From Enorma sp964624825 (GTDB lineage Bacteria; Actinomycetota; Coriobacteriia; Coriobacteriales; Coriobacteriaceae), in assembly GCA_964624825.1 (NCBI GenBank), contig CAZUYD010000009.1:3607-67606 (forward strand): a stretch of 64,000 bases of DNA, given 5' to 3'. The notes under the pieces were generated by a model that worked only from the letters and a program-made list of their open reading frames with translations, had not been told where the DNA came from and did not search any database. Below, piece by piece: positions 17,991 to 27,349 of the stretch (position 1 is the first letter of the stretch; each line of letters begins with the position of its first letter). The position numbers and the translations under genes are program-made.

Positions 17991-18728
17991 ATGCAGTCTT
18001 ACATAGACATGCTGCGCCAGCGGCTCGATGACATCACGCGGCGCATGGACGCGGCGCTCGAGCGGAGCTGCAGGCCGTGTGACGCGGTGCAGGTGATGGC
18101 GGTTTCGAAAACGGTGGACGTGCCGCAGGTAATCGATGCCATCCAGGCCGGGTATCGCGTCTTTGGCGAGAATCGCCCGCAAGAGCTTGCGCGAAAGCTC
18201 GAAGGGCTATCCACCGTACCCGATCTGCCCGAGGTTCGCTTCGATATGATCGGCAACCTGCAGAAAAACAAGATCAACGCCGTGCTCGGTCGCGCGGCAT
18301 GCATCCATTCCGTAAGCTCGCTTCATCTGGCCGAGGCGATCTCGACACGCGCAGAGCGCCGGCTGGAGTCGGGGGAGCTCGCCGCACCGCAACCGGTACT
18401 TCTCGAGGTGAACATCTCGGGCGAGGCGTCGAAATCGGGGTTTAGCCCCGATGAGGTGCGCCGTGCCATGCCTGCGCTGCGCACACTTCGTGGAATTCAG
18501 CTCAACGGGCTTATGACGATGGCTCCCCAAGGGGATAAGGACATCGCGCGCGCCACCTTTGCGGGGCTTCGCGCGCTTCGCGATGAGCTTGCGGCAGCCG
18601 ATTCCGCCCTCTGCCTTTCCGAGCTGTCGTGTGGCATGAGCGAGGATTTCGAGCAGGCGATCGAGGAGGGTTCAACGCTCATACGCCTTGGTAGGGTGGT
18701 GTTCGACCCGGCCTTTGAGCTAGAATAA
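17991..18728 (+). CDS. yggS: Pyridoxal phosphate homeostasis protein (YggS/PROSC)
   Basis: A 245-residue single-domain PLP-barrel protein that binds PLP without a known catalytic role and balances vitamin B6 pools. Motifs: VMAVSKTVDVPQVIDAIQAG with the PLP lysine, GENRPQEL, MIGNLQKNK, LEVNISGEASKSGF and LSCGMSEDFEQAIEEGSTLIRLG. ATG 17991 lies 7 bases after AAGAGGG; GTG 17985 is a possible alternative. It lies between pgeF and sepF as in many Gram-positive division clusters. Confidence 0.93.
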   Translation: MQSYIDMLRQRLDDITRRMDAALERSCRPCDAVQVMAVSKTVDVPQVIDAIQAGYRVFGENRPQELARKLEGLSTVPDLPEVRFDMIGNLQKNKINAVLGRAACIHSVSSLHLAEAISTRAERRLESGELAAPQPVLLEVNISGEASKSGFSPDEVRRAMPALRTLRGIQLNGLMTMAPQGDKDIARATFAGLRALRDELAAADSALCLSELSCGMSEDFEQAIEEGSTLIRLGRVVFDPAFELE

Positions 18729-18793
18729 ACTGGTCTGGACAACTCAGACCTGCAAACGAACACGAACTATGGCACGCAGAGAGGTTGAGAGAC

Positions 18794-19537
18794 GTGGGCT
18801 TCCTAGACGGCATCAAGAGCAAATTCCCCTTTGGTCAGAATCAGGATTCCTATGGCCCCGATGGCTATGGTGAGGACGACGGCTATTCAGACGACTACTA
18901 TGATGACGGCTACGGCTACCAAGATGCTTATCAGGCGGTCGATGGTGGGTATGGCACGTCCGACGGGTACGGTACGCCGCCCGCGCGGGAACCCGAGACC
19001 TCGAACGGCGTGCTTGGTCAGACGCGGCGCGGCGAGGCGGAATCGGTTGCGGTGTACACTCGTTCCGGCCAGCCGGTCGGCGACTCCGAGCGCCATGCGA
19101 CCATCTATAACCCGCCGGTTCGGAGCCAGGATGTGCATCGCCCGGGTGCCTATGACACCCCCTCGAGCTATGCTGCGAGCGTAAGCGAGCATGCGACTGC
19201 GGCGACTCCGGCCTCGACCGCGGTGATCGATCGGCATGCCAGCTCCATCTTGAACGCTACCCCGCAGCTTCCGGCGTATGTGCTGCGTCCAGAAAGCTAC
19301 GATGACGTTGAAACCGTGGTGCGCCGCGTGCGCACCAAGCAGCCGGTCGCCCTGGTGTTCTTGGGCGTTCGCACCGAGGTCGCGAAACGCGTGTTGGATT
19401 TTAGCTATGGCTATGCCTGCGGATTGGGAGCTTCGGTCAAAGAGATCGGCGATCGTGTGTTCATGGTTCTACCCGCCGGCTGCGAGGTTAAGGATTCTGA
19501 TCTTACCAAGCTGCGCGACGACGGCTATCTTAAGTAA
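18794..19537 (+). CDS. sepF: Cell division protein SepF
   Basis: SepF anchors FtsZ to the membrane in bacteria without FtsA. The 247-residue protein starts MGFLDGIKSKFPFG, an amphipathic membrane-binding helix, continues with a Tyr/Asp/Gly-rich linker of about 150 residues and ends with the SepF core (LRPESYDDVETVVRRVRTKQPVALVFLG through FMVLPAGCEV). The start is taken as GTG 18794 because it gives the conserved N-terminus; TTG 18785 is a longer alternative. No ftsA gene is present in the cluster, consistent with reliance on SepF. Confidence 0.93.
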   Translation: MGFLDGIKSKFPFGQNQDSYGPDGYGEDDGYSDDYYDDGYGYQDAYQAVDGGYGTSDGYGTPPAREPETSNGVLGQTRRGEAESVAVYTRSGQPVGDSERHATIYNPPVRSQDVHRPGAYDTPSSYAASVSEHATAATPASTAVIDRHASSILNATPQLPAYVLRPESYDDVETVVRRVRTKQPVALVFLGVRTEVAKRVLDFSYGYACGLGASVKEIGDRVFMVLPAGCEVKDSDLTKLRDDGYLK

Positions 19538-19546
19538 ACGAGGTGC

Positions 19547-19822
19547 ATGACCATTACTGCCTATACTTTTGCCCAGCTCCTCTCGACGCTTGTAAACTTC
19601 TATGAGATGCTCATTCTCATATACATCCTGCTCTCGTGGATTCCCATCCGCCAGGGGAGCTTGCTACACGATATCGGATTGGTGCTACAGTCGCTTTGCG
19701 AGCCGTTTTTGGGGATATTCCGGCGGTTTATCCCGCCTGTTGGCGGTCTCGATTTCTCACCGGTAATTGCGGTGATTGCGTTGAATCTCGTCTCGCGGTT
19801 GGTAATAGGTATAATTATCTGA
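19547..19822 (+). CDS. yggT: YggT family membrane protein
   Basis: A 91-residue integral membrane protein with two hydrophobic segments (NFYEMLILIYILLSW and the C-terminal VIAVIALNLVSRLVIGIII) around the conserved SLCEPFLGIFRRFIPPVGGLDFSPV. This motif defines the YggT (CCB3/YlmG) family, which is linked to chromosome segregation and cell shape and usually sits between sepF and divIVA as here. Confidence 0.9.
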   Translation: MTITAYTFAQLLSTLVNFYEMLILIYILLSWIPIRQGSLLHDIGLVLQSLCEPFLGIFRRFIPPVGGLDFSPVIAVIALNLVSRLVIGIII

Positions 19823-19884
19823 AATGCGGACATCCAGCCGCTGGTACCCGAAGATCGGGTGCTACGCGATGAAAAGGAGTGCAT

Positions 19885-20562
19885 ATGGCTATCACACCGG
19901 CTGATATTCAGGCGCAGACATTCTCTGAGGCCAAGCGCGGGTATGACCCCGCTGAGGTTGATATATTCCTCGAGCAGCTTGCGAGCGAAGTCGACGCGAT
20001 GCTCGCCAAGATCGTCGATTTGAAGAACCGCTTGACCTTGACCGAGCAGCAGCTTGCCGATGCGCAGACCCAGCTTGCGAATGTCCCGGCGCCTGCTCCC
20101 GTTCCTGAACCACAGCAGCCGGGTATCTCTGCTTCTGAGCGCCAGATTTCCGCCGCGCTTATCGCGGCGCAGCAGACTGCCGATGCCATCGTTTCCGAGG
20201 CACAGCAGACCGCCGAGCACATCTGCAACGAGGCCGATGCCAAAGCGCGCGACGTCATTCGCCAGGCGCTTCAGGAGAAGCAGGCTGAGCTCAAGGAAAT
20301 CGATCGCCTGAAGGCTTCTCGCGAGGATTTCAAGGACGAGTATCTCAAGCTCCTGCAGCACTTCATGGATGACGCGCAGAACTCGTTCCCGCCCGAGCTC
20401 ATGACATCGTCCGCGCCCGTCGGGTCTGCCGCCGCGGCTCCGCTGCCCTCGGTTGCGCCTACTCTTGATGCCACAGCCACCGCTGCGCCCGAGCCGGTCA
20501 TGACGCCCGTCGCCGATCCGTTCGCACCGCTCGACAACTTCGGCGTTGACGATCTCGACTAG
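19885..20562 (+). CDS. divIVA: DivIVA/Wag31 family protein
   Basis: A curvature-sensing coiled-coil protein that recruits wall synthesis or division proteins to poles and septa. The 225-residue protein opens with MAITPADIQAQTFSEAKRG and YDPAEVDIFLEQLASEVD, the conserved DivIVA lipid-binding domain, followed by long Gln/Ala/Glu-rich heptads and a Pro/Ala-rich tail. ATG 19885 follows AAAAGGAG; GTG 19879 is a minor alternative. It is the last gene of the division cluster, with a terminator 66 bases downstream. Confidence 0.92.
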   Translation: MAITPADIQAQTFSEAKRGYDPAEVDIFLEQLASEVDAMLAKIVDLKNRLTLTEQQLADAQTQLANVPAPAPVPEPQQPGISASERQISAALIAAQQTADAIVSEAQQTAEHICNEADAKARDVIRQALQEKQAELKEIDRLKASREDFKDEYLKLLQHFMDDAQNSFPPELMTSSAPVGSAAAAPLPSVAPTLDATATAAPEPVMTPVADPFAPLDNFGVDDLD

Positions 20563-20627
20563 CCGTTCCACCCGTTCATGTGATGCGCGCTTTCCTGAAA
20601 TGAGTCCGCGCTTCAAACTAAGCATGC

Positions 20628-20655
20628 GCCCTGGTATACGTACCAGGGCTTTTTT
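20628..20655 (+). terminator. Rho-independent terminator of the dcw/divIVA operon
   Basis: GCCCTGGTA (20628-20636), loop TACG, TACCAGGGC (20641-20649), then six T. A perfect 9-base-pair stem with a T-run, the strongest terminator in the window. Confidence 0.93.
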
Positions 20656-20877
20656 GTAGCTTGGATGCGTCGGGTTGAATGCGCGCACGCTGAGGTGTTT
20701 CGCAGCCCGAATACGGCGGAGTGGATTTGCGTGCGATGTATCGCATCGCACCGCATCGAGCGCGCTTCGTTGTGGCCGCGCGTCATCCATGATGCGTATG
20801 CCGCGATGCCATCCCGTTGAGCTTTTGGGTATAACAGGAAGCACGCATCATGTGCTTAACGCGACGGAGGGAGCGAT

Positions 20878-22005
20878 ATGGGTAGATCCGGTGGCGGTAG
20901 GTCCGGTGGCGGCGGTCGCAGCGGCGGGTTCTCTGGAGGCGGTCGCTCAACCGGTGGCTTTTCCGGTGGCGGCGGTCATGGTCGCAGCGGCGGCAGATCG
21001 GTTCGCCCTGGCGGCGGAGGGCCTCGCCCTGGTGGAGGGTTTGGCGGTAGACCCGGTGATCCCCATCGGCCTCATCCGCCCCATCGTCACCACCATCACG
21101 TACACTTCGGTGGCGGCGTCTGGCCGTTTATGTTTGGATTCGGCCTTGGCCGCAATGTCGGGGGAGGCGCGCCGCAGAACGACCCGGATCGCAGGGGCTG
21201 TGGTTGCGGCACCATCGTCGCCGTCTTCGTTCTCTGTCTGATTATCCTGGCGTTTTTCGGCGCCATTTCCAGAAGCATGGTGTCATGCTCCTCGGTTGCG
21301 TTCAGCTCGGATATCACGGCATCCACCGTTGATCGCGAGGCGCTGCCCTCAAGTGCGGTATCCACGGAGCTCAGCCAGCATTACTATGACGAAGATGGCA
21401 GCTGGGTCGAGAACAGCTCGGCAATTGAAGCGGGACTGGAGTCATTTTACGAGGATACCGGCGTGCAACCGTATGTGTGGATTTTGCCGAACGGCAGCGT
21501 GACCTCGACATCTGAGCTCGCGACCATGGCGGATGAAAGTTATGACGAGGTGTTCGACGACGAGGCCGGCTTTCTTCTCATGTTTTGCGATGACGGCTAT
21601 TACTCATTCAACTGTGGGTACGCGGTAGGCAGCGAGGCAAAGACCGTCATGGATGATGAGGCCATCGATATCTTGGTCGACTATCTTGACCGGTATTATC
21701 AGGAAGCGAGCTCCGATGAAGAGGTGTTCTCGCTTGCGTTTGAGAAGACCGGCGAGCGCATTATGTCGCGCACCACATCGCCTGTGGTATACGTCGCGAT
21801 TTGCGTCGCGGTGGTCATCGTCGCGTTCCTCATCTACAGCGGGGTTAAAAAATACCGCGCGTCGAAGGAGCGCGAGGCGAAGCGCATGCAGGACGTGCTG
21901 AATACGCCGCTTGAAACCTTCGGCGACGAGCGTCTCGATGACTTGGAGGAAAAGTATCGCTCAGATAAAAGGGGAAATTCTGAAGATGGGCCGATCTCGC
22001 GATAG
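20878..22005 (+). CDS. TPM-domain-like membrane protein with Gly/Ser/Arg-rich N-terminus
   Basis: 375 residues. Residues 1-80 are an extreme Gly/Ser/Arg/His low-complexity stretch ending in HPPHRHHHHVHFGGG. A first membrane helix (IVAVFVLCLIILAFFGAIS) is followed by an extracytoplasmic domain resembling TPM_phosphatase proteins (SAVSTELSQHYYDEDGSWVEN, then YVWILPNGSVTS and GFLLMFCDDGYYSFNCGY), a second helix (VYVAICVAVVIVAFLIYSGV) and a basic cytoplasmic tail. A strong GGAGG precedes ATG 20878. The family assignment is moderate; function unknown. Possibly cotranscribed with pspA 103 bases downstream, which suggests a membrane-stress role. Confidence 0.65.
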   Translation: MGRSGGGRSGGGGRSGGFSGGGRSTGGFSGGGGHGRSGGRSVRPGGGGPRPGGGFGGRPGDPHRPHPPHRHHHHVHFGGGVWPFMFGFGLGRNVGGGAPQNDPDRRGCGCGTIVAVFVLCLIILAFFGAISRSMVSCSSVAFSSDITASTVDREALPSSAVSTELSQHYYDEDGSWVENSSAIEAGLESFYEDTGVQPYVWILPNGSVTSTSELATMADESYDEVFDDEAGFLLMFCDDGYYSFNCGYAVGSEAKTVMDDEAIDILVDYLDRYYQEASSDEEVFSLAFEKTGERIMSRTTSPVVYVAICVAVVIVAFLIYSGVKKYRASKEREAKRMQDVLNTPLETFGDERLDDLEEKYRSDKRGNSEDGPISR

Positions 22006-22108
22006 CTGAGCGCGCTGGAAGCCCAATTCGGGTAGACAAAGATAGACAATGTTACCTCGCGCGTAAGGGCATGTTACGAGACGAAGCACGACGAATGAGG
22101 AGTTCACC

Positions 22109-22789
22109 ATGGGCATACTTGACCGGTTCACCGATATCATCAAGTCGAATATCAACGATCTGCTCGACCGCGCCGAAGATCCGGCGAAGATGGTCGACCA
22201 GTATCTCATCGACCTTTCCGAATCGCTTGCCGAGGTGAAGAGAGAGACGGCAGGCGTGATGGCCGAGGAGAAGCGCACACGCCGGTTGGTTGAGAGCAAT
22301 GATGCTGACATCAAGAAGTACGACGACCTTGCGCGTACGGCGCTCAAGGCAGGGAACGAGGACGATGCGCGCACCTTTTTGGAGAAGAAGCAGCAGCTCG
22401 TTGCCAAGGGTGAGAGCCTGAAAGAGGCTGCTGATGCCGCAGAGGCCAATGCGAAGAAGATGCGCGAGATGCACGACAAGCTCGTCGGCGATATCGAGAA
22501 GCTCAAGAGCCGTCGCGAGGCCATCAAAGCGAAGGTCGCGGTAGCAAAGACCCAAGACAAGGTCAGCAAGATGAGTTCGGCGGGCGATCGCGCGGCCGGG
22601 GCGATGAGCGCCTTCGATCGGATGGAAGCGAAGGCAGATGAGATGCTCGACCGCTCCAATGCTATGAGCGAGCTGGGCGAGCAGCCCTCCGATCCCACTG
22701 ATGACCTTGAGAAAAAATACGCGTCGATGGCTTCTGCGAGCGCGGTGGACGATGAGCTCGCGCGCCTCAAGGAGGAGATGGGAATTTAG
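22109..22789 (+). CDS. pspA: Phage shock protein A (PspA/IM30 family)
   Basis: A 226-residue, almost wholly alpha-helical ESCRT-III-like protein that coats and stabilises stressed membranes. MGILDRFTDIIKSNINDLLDRAEDP is the typical amphipathic start, followed by KMVDQYLIDLSESLAEVKRETAGVMAEEKR and long Lys/Glu/Ala coiled coils. Neighbouring TPM-like membrane protein upstream and a terminator just downstream suggest a two-gene unit. Confidence 0.92.
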   Translation: MGILDRFTDIIKSNINDLLDRAEDPAKMVDQYLIDLSESLAEVKRETAGVMAEEKRTRRLVESNDADIKKYDDLARTALKAGNEDDARTFLEKKQQLVAKGESLKEAADAAEANAKKMREMHDKLVGDIEKLKSRREAIKAKVAVAKTQDKVSKMSSAGDRAAGAMSAFDRMEAKADEMLDRSNAMSELGEQPSDPTDDLEKKYASMASASAVDDELARLKEEMGI

Positions 22790-22814
22790 CTTGGCATAAC
22801 AAGTGAAAGCAATG

Positions 22815-22850
22815 ACGGGCGGCGGGGCTGTGCTTCCGCCGCCCGTTTCT
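22815..22850 (+). terminator. Terminator after pspA
   Basis: An 11-base-pair perfect stem, ACGGGCGGCGG (22815-22825) with CCGCCGCCCGT (22836-22846), 10-base loop, followed by a weak TTCT tail. It lies between the convergent pspA and nitroreductase genes and may serve both. Confidence 0.7.
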
Positions 22851-22886
22851 GTGCAGGGCGATTTAGTGCTAGGTGCTAGGTCGCCG

Positions 22887-23423
22887 CTATGCGTTGATGT
22901 CTGTGAACTGATCGAGAGGGATGCATCGTTTTGCGCGCGCATCGGGCGCAGCGATGGTATCGGCGGCATATCCTATGGTGAGCATGGAGATGGCATCGAC
23001 GCCGTCGGGAAGGTTGAACTCGCTGCGGGCGATTTCGGGGTCGAACAAGCAAACCCAGCAGGTACCCAGTCCAAGTTCGGTTGCCTGCATCATCATCTGA
23101 TCGACCACAATTGAGGTATCGATGAGCGACGCGTTCATGCCATCGTTCTGCCGCACCCACGCCTCATCGGTGCGAGCGCAGGCGAGGATTACCACGGGCG
23201 CGCCGAAGACGCTGCCGTCCTTGGCAAAGCGAAACGCCGCCTTCGCCGCCTTCTCGCGCAGCTCAGGCGTGTCGCACACGACGATGCGGGTGGGATGATT
23301 GTTGTGCGCGGAAGGCGCGATGCGCCCCGCCTCGATGATCGCGTCGATTTTCTCGGGTTCAATAGCGCGCGGCTCATAGCTGCGGCATGAGTATCTGATG
23401 CGGGTGAGGTCGGCGAACGACAT
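22887..23423 (-). CDS. Nitroreductase family protein
   Basis: A 178-residue FMN-dependent NAD(P)H oxidoreductase of the nitroreductase fold. It starts MSFADLTRIRYSCRSYEPRAIE, with the RxSxR flavin-phosphate motif, then IIEAGRIAPSAHNNHPTRIVV, and has the second flavin region GLGTCWVCLFDPE and the YAADTIAAPDAR tail. The start at 23423 follows TTGGAG on the minus strand; a longer in-frame version is not supported. Substrate cannot be told; relatives reduce nitro compounds, quinones or enones. Confidence 0.85.
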   Translation of the reverse strand: MSFADLTRIRYSCRSYEPRAIEPEKIDAIIEAGRIAPSAHNNHPTRIVVCDTPELREKAAKAAFRFAKDGSVFGAPVVILACARTDEAWVRQNDGMNASLIDTSIVVDQMMMQATELGLGTCWVCLFDPEIARSEFNLPDGVDAISMLTIGYAADTIAAPDARAKRCIPLDQFTDINA

Positions 23424-23713
23424 GGGAACTCCAATCCTAGACGGGTCTATCCACACCCATTGTACCGGCTTTGCCGCATCGTTCCCGCCCCACCTTCGGT
23501 CAAGCGCGCTATGTGCACCTGTTGCATGGGCGTGTCTCGTTTGAAGCGGGGAGGGACGGGCGGCGGTACCGGGACTGTCAAAGGGCGATGCTTCTCCATG
23601 GCACGGTGGTGCGCGGGTGTTCGGGAGCGTTGAGCTGCTCAGCGTTGGATGCGCCGTTTGGTATTTGGTCGCGCGTACACCTTGGCAGCATCGTGCGTCT
23701 TGCGGACTATGTT

Positions 23714-23719
23714 ACAATA
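23714..23719 (+). promoter_or_regulatory. -10 element of the RNase P RNA gene
   Basis: TACAAT ends 7 bases before the deduced 5' end of the RNA. A clear -35 at 17 bases upstream is not seen (TTGGCA lies too far, at 23682). Confidence 0.5.
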
Positions 23720-23725
23720 CCTCGC

Positions 23726-24099
23726 GCGAAGCGGGCCGGACGGCCGCGCGACGTGCGGGATCTTCTGTGCGCGTGAGGAAAGTCCGGGCTCCATAGGGCA
23801 GGATGCTGGCTAACGGCCAGGCGGAGCGATCCGACGGAAAGTGCCGCAGAAAAGAAGACTCCCACCTATGCGCCGCTTTGGCGCATAAGGGGAAAAGCTG
23901 AAACGGTGGTGTAAGAGACCACCAGCGTCGCGGCGACGCGACGGCTGGGTAAACCCCATCTGGAGCAAGCGCAAATAGGGGTGCGATGGGTTGGCCCGAC
24001 CTGCACCCGGGTAGCGTGCGAAGAGCTGTGCGGTAACGCATATGCCAAGATAAATGGTCGTCTTCAACAGAACCCGGCTTACAGGCTCGCTTCGCTTTT
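23726..24099 (+). ncRNA. rnpB: RNase P RNA, bacterial class A
   Basis: The catalytic RNA that trims tRNA 5' leaders. The universally conserved core GAGGAAAGTCCGGGCTCC lies at about 23776-23793 and its 3' partner ACAGAACCCGGCTTACA at about 24067-24083. The ends pair as helix P1: GCGAAGCG-GGCC at 23726-23737 with GGCTCGCTTCGC at 24084-24095, followed by TTTT, which sets both boundaries. Other bacterial features seen include the GGTAAACCCC and TGCGGTAACGCAT segments. Confidence 0.95.
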
Positions 24100-24635
24100 C
24101 GCATGCTCGCTCGGTGAGTCATGAGTGGTTGTGGCGAGCGGCGCGTCTTTTTTGCCGTCCATCTGATGAGTGCCCATATTGTTCGCATAGATGGCTTCAG
24201 CATATGATGCGCCCTTCTCGGCTGGCTTGATGTGCGCGGGCGACGCTCTGGGTGGCGTCAGCAGATAGCGCGCCTTTTTGGATCATCTTGAGGGATGGCG
24301 CATGGACGCGCGCAAGCCGCTCTTGCCTAGCCGTAAACGAGGTTTGGCGCCTCACCCTGCGGCCAGCGATGTGCTGGTCTGTCTCTCGTGCATAAGAAAT
24401 GCGCTTTTTTTGACTGATTTCGAACAACCAATACGTCAGGAGAATGTAAAGCACATGTAAGGTCTTTTGTTTCGTGCTTACAAAACAGCAGGTAGCATAT
24501 GCAGTCGAGGTTCGTGTCATCCATTGCCGCCAGACAAATCGTTACACAACCATCAGGTTTGAGTTAAGAACCGGTAAAATAGCGCTGTCAATACCGGTGC
24601 ACGCTTCGAAGCGTTGCCAATTGAGGGGAACATGC
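24100..24635. other. Non-coding stretch between rnpB and the phosphate transporter
   Basis: 536 bases without a supported gene. A T-run at 24148-24153 after GC-rich sequence might act as a second terminator for rnpB. TAAAAT at 24575-24580 could be a -10 for the transporter, but no well-spaced -35 or Pho-box-like repeat was seen. Confidence 0.45.
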
Positions 24636-25688
24636 TTGGATATATCGCTAATTGAGTTTGTGGGTCAGGTGCTCTCCAACCCCATTCTCGCCGTGACGGT
24701 TTTACTGACCTTAGGGGTCATCTTTGTTAACGGATGGACCGACGCTCCAAACGCCATCGCCACCGCGGTGACCACGCGCACCATCAATGCTCGTCCCGCA
24801 ATCATCATGAGCGCCATATTCAATTTCTTCGGCGTCTTGATTATGACCGTAGTCAACTCTTCGGTTGCCTCGACGATCTCAAACATGGTCGATTTCGGAT
24901 CGAACACCCAGATGGCGCTTGTCGCGCTTTGCGCGGCGCTCTTCTCGATCGTCGTCTATAGCGTAGGCGCGTCGATTTTCGGCATCCCTACCAGCGAGAG
25001 CCATAGCCTCATCGCCGGCCTTACCGGCGCGGCGCTTGCCGTGCAGGGCGGTCTCGATGGTGTGAACATCGAGGAGTGGGTTAAGGTCATATATGGCTTG
25101 GTGCTCAGCTTGGTACTTGGCTTTGCGCTCGGGTGGGGCATATGCAAGCTGGTTACGCTCATCTGTCGCAATATGGATCGCCGCAGGACAAACAAGGCTT
25201 TCAAGTACGCGCAGATCTTCGGTGCCGCTGCCATGAGCTTCATGCATGGCGCACAGGATGGCCAGAAGTTCATCGGCGTGCTGCTGTTGGGCGTGGCGTT
25301 CTGCAACGGTCAGCCTGACCTTGTGGGTGCAACGATTCCTGTCTGGCTCATGCTGATCTGCAGCGTGACGATGGGCGTGGGCACGAGCGTTGGCGGTGAG
25401 AAGATCATCAAGTCGGTGGGTATGGACATGGTGAAGCTCGAGACCTTTCAGGGGTTCTCTGCCGATCTTGCCGGCGCCGGGTGCATCTTGCTTTCAACCC
25501 TCACGGGCATTCCCGTTTCCACCACGCACACCAAGACGAGCGCGATCATGGGCGTGGGTGCGGTAAAGCGGCTTTCGGCCATTAATTTTTCCGTCGTGAA
25601 AGATATGATGCTCACCTGGGTGTTCACGTTCCCCGGGTGCGGGCTCATCAGCTTTTTGATGGCGAAGATCTTCATGATGGTCCTATAG
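24636..25688 (+). CDS. pit: Inorganic phosphate transporter, PiT family
   Basis: A 350-residue integral membrane protein that imports phosphate with cations. It shows the two PiT half-signatures: GWTDAPNAIATAVTTR near residue 30 and the later GIPVSTTHTKTSAIMGVG, plus GIPTSESHSLIAGLTGAAL and MHGAQDGQKFIGVLLL. The start is TTG 24636, 5 bases after GAGGGGAA at 24623-24630, which gives MDISLIEFVG; a longer frame upstream codes an unlikely hydrophilic stretch. Followed after 130 bases by a DUF47 gene, the usual PiT partner. Confidence 0.92.
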   Translation: MDISLIEFVGQVLSNPILAVTVLLTLGVIFVNGWTDAPNAIATAVTTRTINARPAIIMSAIFNFFGVLIMTVVNSSVASTISNMVDFGSNTQMALVALCAALFSIVVYSVGASIFGIPTSESHSLIAGLTGAALAVQGGLDGVNIEEWVKVIYGLVLSLVLGFALGWGICKLVTLICRNMDRRRTNKAFKYAQIFGAAAMSFMHGAQDGQKFIGVLLLGVAFCNGQPDLVGATIPVWLMLICSVTMGVGTSVGGEKIIKSVGMDMVKLETFQGFSADLAGAGCILLSTLTGIPVSTTHTKTSAIMGVGAVKRLSAINFSVVKDMMLTWVFTFPGCGLISFLMAKIFMMVL

Positions 25689-25818
25689 GCTATAGCCGCG
25701 ACGCGCCCGGTTTAGCTAGCTGAATCTGAGCAGATAACGCAGATGGCGCAGGTATAGCAAGAAGACAGCATTAGGTTCGCAACGGTTTAGATGTTCGGTA
25801 AAGGTTGGAAGGAACCCC

Positions 25819-26442
25819 ATGGCCAGGAAAAACGACGCGTTTTATTTTGATTCGTTCTACGCGAGCGCCGATTTCTCATTGCAGGCGGCAAAACTGCTTT
25901 CAAAGATCATGCATGACTTTGACCCCGATGACATCGAGCGTTCGATCTCGGATATGCATGAGATCGAGCAGGCGGCCGATGAGAAGAAGCACGAGGTTCA
26001 GGATGCGTTGATCACGGCGTTCGTGACACCTATTGAACGTGAGGACATCGCCGTGCTGTGCGATTATCTCGACACGGTGACCGATCGGATCGAAGGCGTG
26101 CTGCACCGCCTCTATTTCGATAACATTCGCGAGATGCGTCCCGATGCGCTCGAGATGGTCGATATGGTGGTGCGCGGGTGCGAGTGCATGCAGTCGCTGG
26201 TAGGCGACCTCGCACATTTCAAGAAGTCGTCCACGCTGCGCACGCATGTGGTTGAGATGAACAGCATCGAGGAAGAGGCTGATGCCCTTTATATGAAGGC
26301 GATGCGCACGCTCCATACGACCTGCACCGACCCCCTGGTGGTGTTTACGTGGCACGAGACGTACTCGTATTTGGAGCATTGCGTCGATTATTGCGAGCAT
26401 GTGGCCGATACGATCAACAATATCGTGATGAAGAACTCATAG
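25819..26442 (+). CDS. DUF47 (PhoU-like) phosphate-transport accessory protein
   Basis: A 207-residue helical protein of the PhoU-like DUF47 family. Typical features are DFSLQAAKLLSKIMHDF, the Glu/Asp-rich metal-binding helix IEQAADEKKHEVQDALITAFVTPIEREDI, LCDYLDTVTDRIEGVL, and the C-terminal EHCVDYCEHVADTINNIV. Such proteins modulate the activity of the adjacent PiT transporter; the tandem arrangement here supports that. ATG 25819 follows GGAAGGAA. Confidence 0.92.
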   Translation: MARKNDAFYFDSFYASADFSLQAAKLLSKIMHDFDPDDIERSISDMHEIEQAADEKKHEVQDALITAFVTPIEREDIAVLCDYLDTVTDRIEGVLHRLYFDNIREMRPDALEMVDMVVRGCECMQSLVGDLAHFKKSSTLRTHVVEMNSIEEEADALYMKAMRTLHTTCTDPLVVFTWHETYSYLEHCVDYCEHVADTINNIVMKNS

Positions 26443-26486
26443 CGCTCTCAACAAGGGGAGCAGCGAAGAGCGTGCTGTCGGGGATA

Positions 26487-26521
26487 ACGGGCGGCGTCTG
26501 CGGGTAGCGGGCGCCGCCCGT
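26487..26521. terminator. GC-rich hairpin after the DUF47 gene
   Basis: A 10-base-pair stem, ACGGGCGGCG (26487-26496) with CGCCGCCCGT (26512-26521). No T-run follows, so termination is uncertain. The stem is nearly the same sequence as the hairpin after pspA at 22815. Confidence 0.45.
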
Positions 26522-26628
26522 GCTCGGTAGCGCGGCAGCGCGCATGGGCTTAAGCATTCCGGTGCGTTGCGCGTTGGAATATACTAGGCTTGCATGCGTA
26601 CCGAATGTCGATAACGAGGAATTGCCCC

Positions 26629-27273
26629 ATGCCACATGCCCAGAGTTATCTCACGCTTCGAGCCGGCGTGGAGGCGCGCGGGGAGGTTGTCGATCGAAAA
26701 AGCCGCTTTATCGCGCAGCTCGTTCACATCGAATCTGAAGAGGACGCTGCCGCTCATGTTGCGGCGGTGCGCGCGCGGCATTTCGATGCGCGCCATAATG
26801 TGCTGGCGTGGATCTTGGCAGACGGCACCGAGCGCGCGAGCGACGATGGTGAGCCTCAACGTACGAGCGGTCTGCCCACGCTTGAGGTTCTCCGCGGGGC
26901 AGAGCTACGTGATGTATGCTGTGTGACCACGCGCTACTTTGGCGGGACGCTGCTTGGCCCAGGCGGGCTGGTGCGCGCCTATACGGCAGCGGCACAGGCG
27001 GCTATTGAGACCGCTCGCGCTGACGGGCTCATCGTCGAGAACACGCTCGTGGCACCGGTTGAGGTACATCTCCCATACGCATCGCTCGATCAGGTTCGCT
27101 ATATGGTCGCGCAAGCGGGCGGCAAGATCGTCGATGCAGCCTATGCCCAAGATGTAAGGCTCGCGCTCGCCTTTCGTGCGGGCGAAGAAGCGGCGTTTCT
27201 CACAACGGTCGCAGAGCGCTTTTCCGGTCGCGTTGTGGCTACTGCAGGTGAAGCACGCTTCATGGAGTTCTAA
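26629..27273 (+). CDS. YigZ/IMPACT family protein
   Basis: A 214-residue protein with the UPF0029 domain: RKSRFIAQLVHIESEEDA, then HNVLAWILADGTERASDDGEPQRTSG and VTTRYFGGTLLGPGGLVRAYTAAA, the diagnostic motifs. A second, alpha/beta domain follows. Eukaryotic IMPACT inhibits the Gcn2 kinase; the bacterial role is unclear, with a suggested link to translation. ATG 26629 follows ACGAGGA. Confidence 0.88.
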   Translation: MPHAQSYLTLRAGVEARGEVVDRKSRFIAQLVHIESEEDAAAHVAAVRARHFDARHNVLAWILADGTERASDDGEPQRTSGLPTLEVLRGAELRDVCCVTTRYFGGTLLGPGGLVRAYTAAAQAAIETARADGLIVENTLVAPVEVHLPYASLDQVRYMVAQAGGKIVDAAYAQDVRLALAFRAGEEAAFLTTVAERFSGRVVATAGEARFMEF

Positions 27274-27349
27274 CGCGGCGCACCTGCCATGGTCTGTTTT
27301 TGCGCAGCTCGTTGTCGTCTGAGGAGTTAATCCTCGATACGGGGACAAA

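Noticed and set aside
18733..18751. GGTCTG/CAGACC hairpin between yggS and sepF as a terminator
   Set aside because: Only 6 base pairs and no T-run; yggS and sepF are probably cotranscribed.
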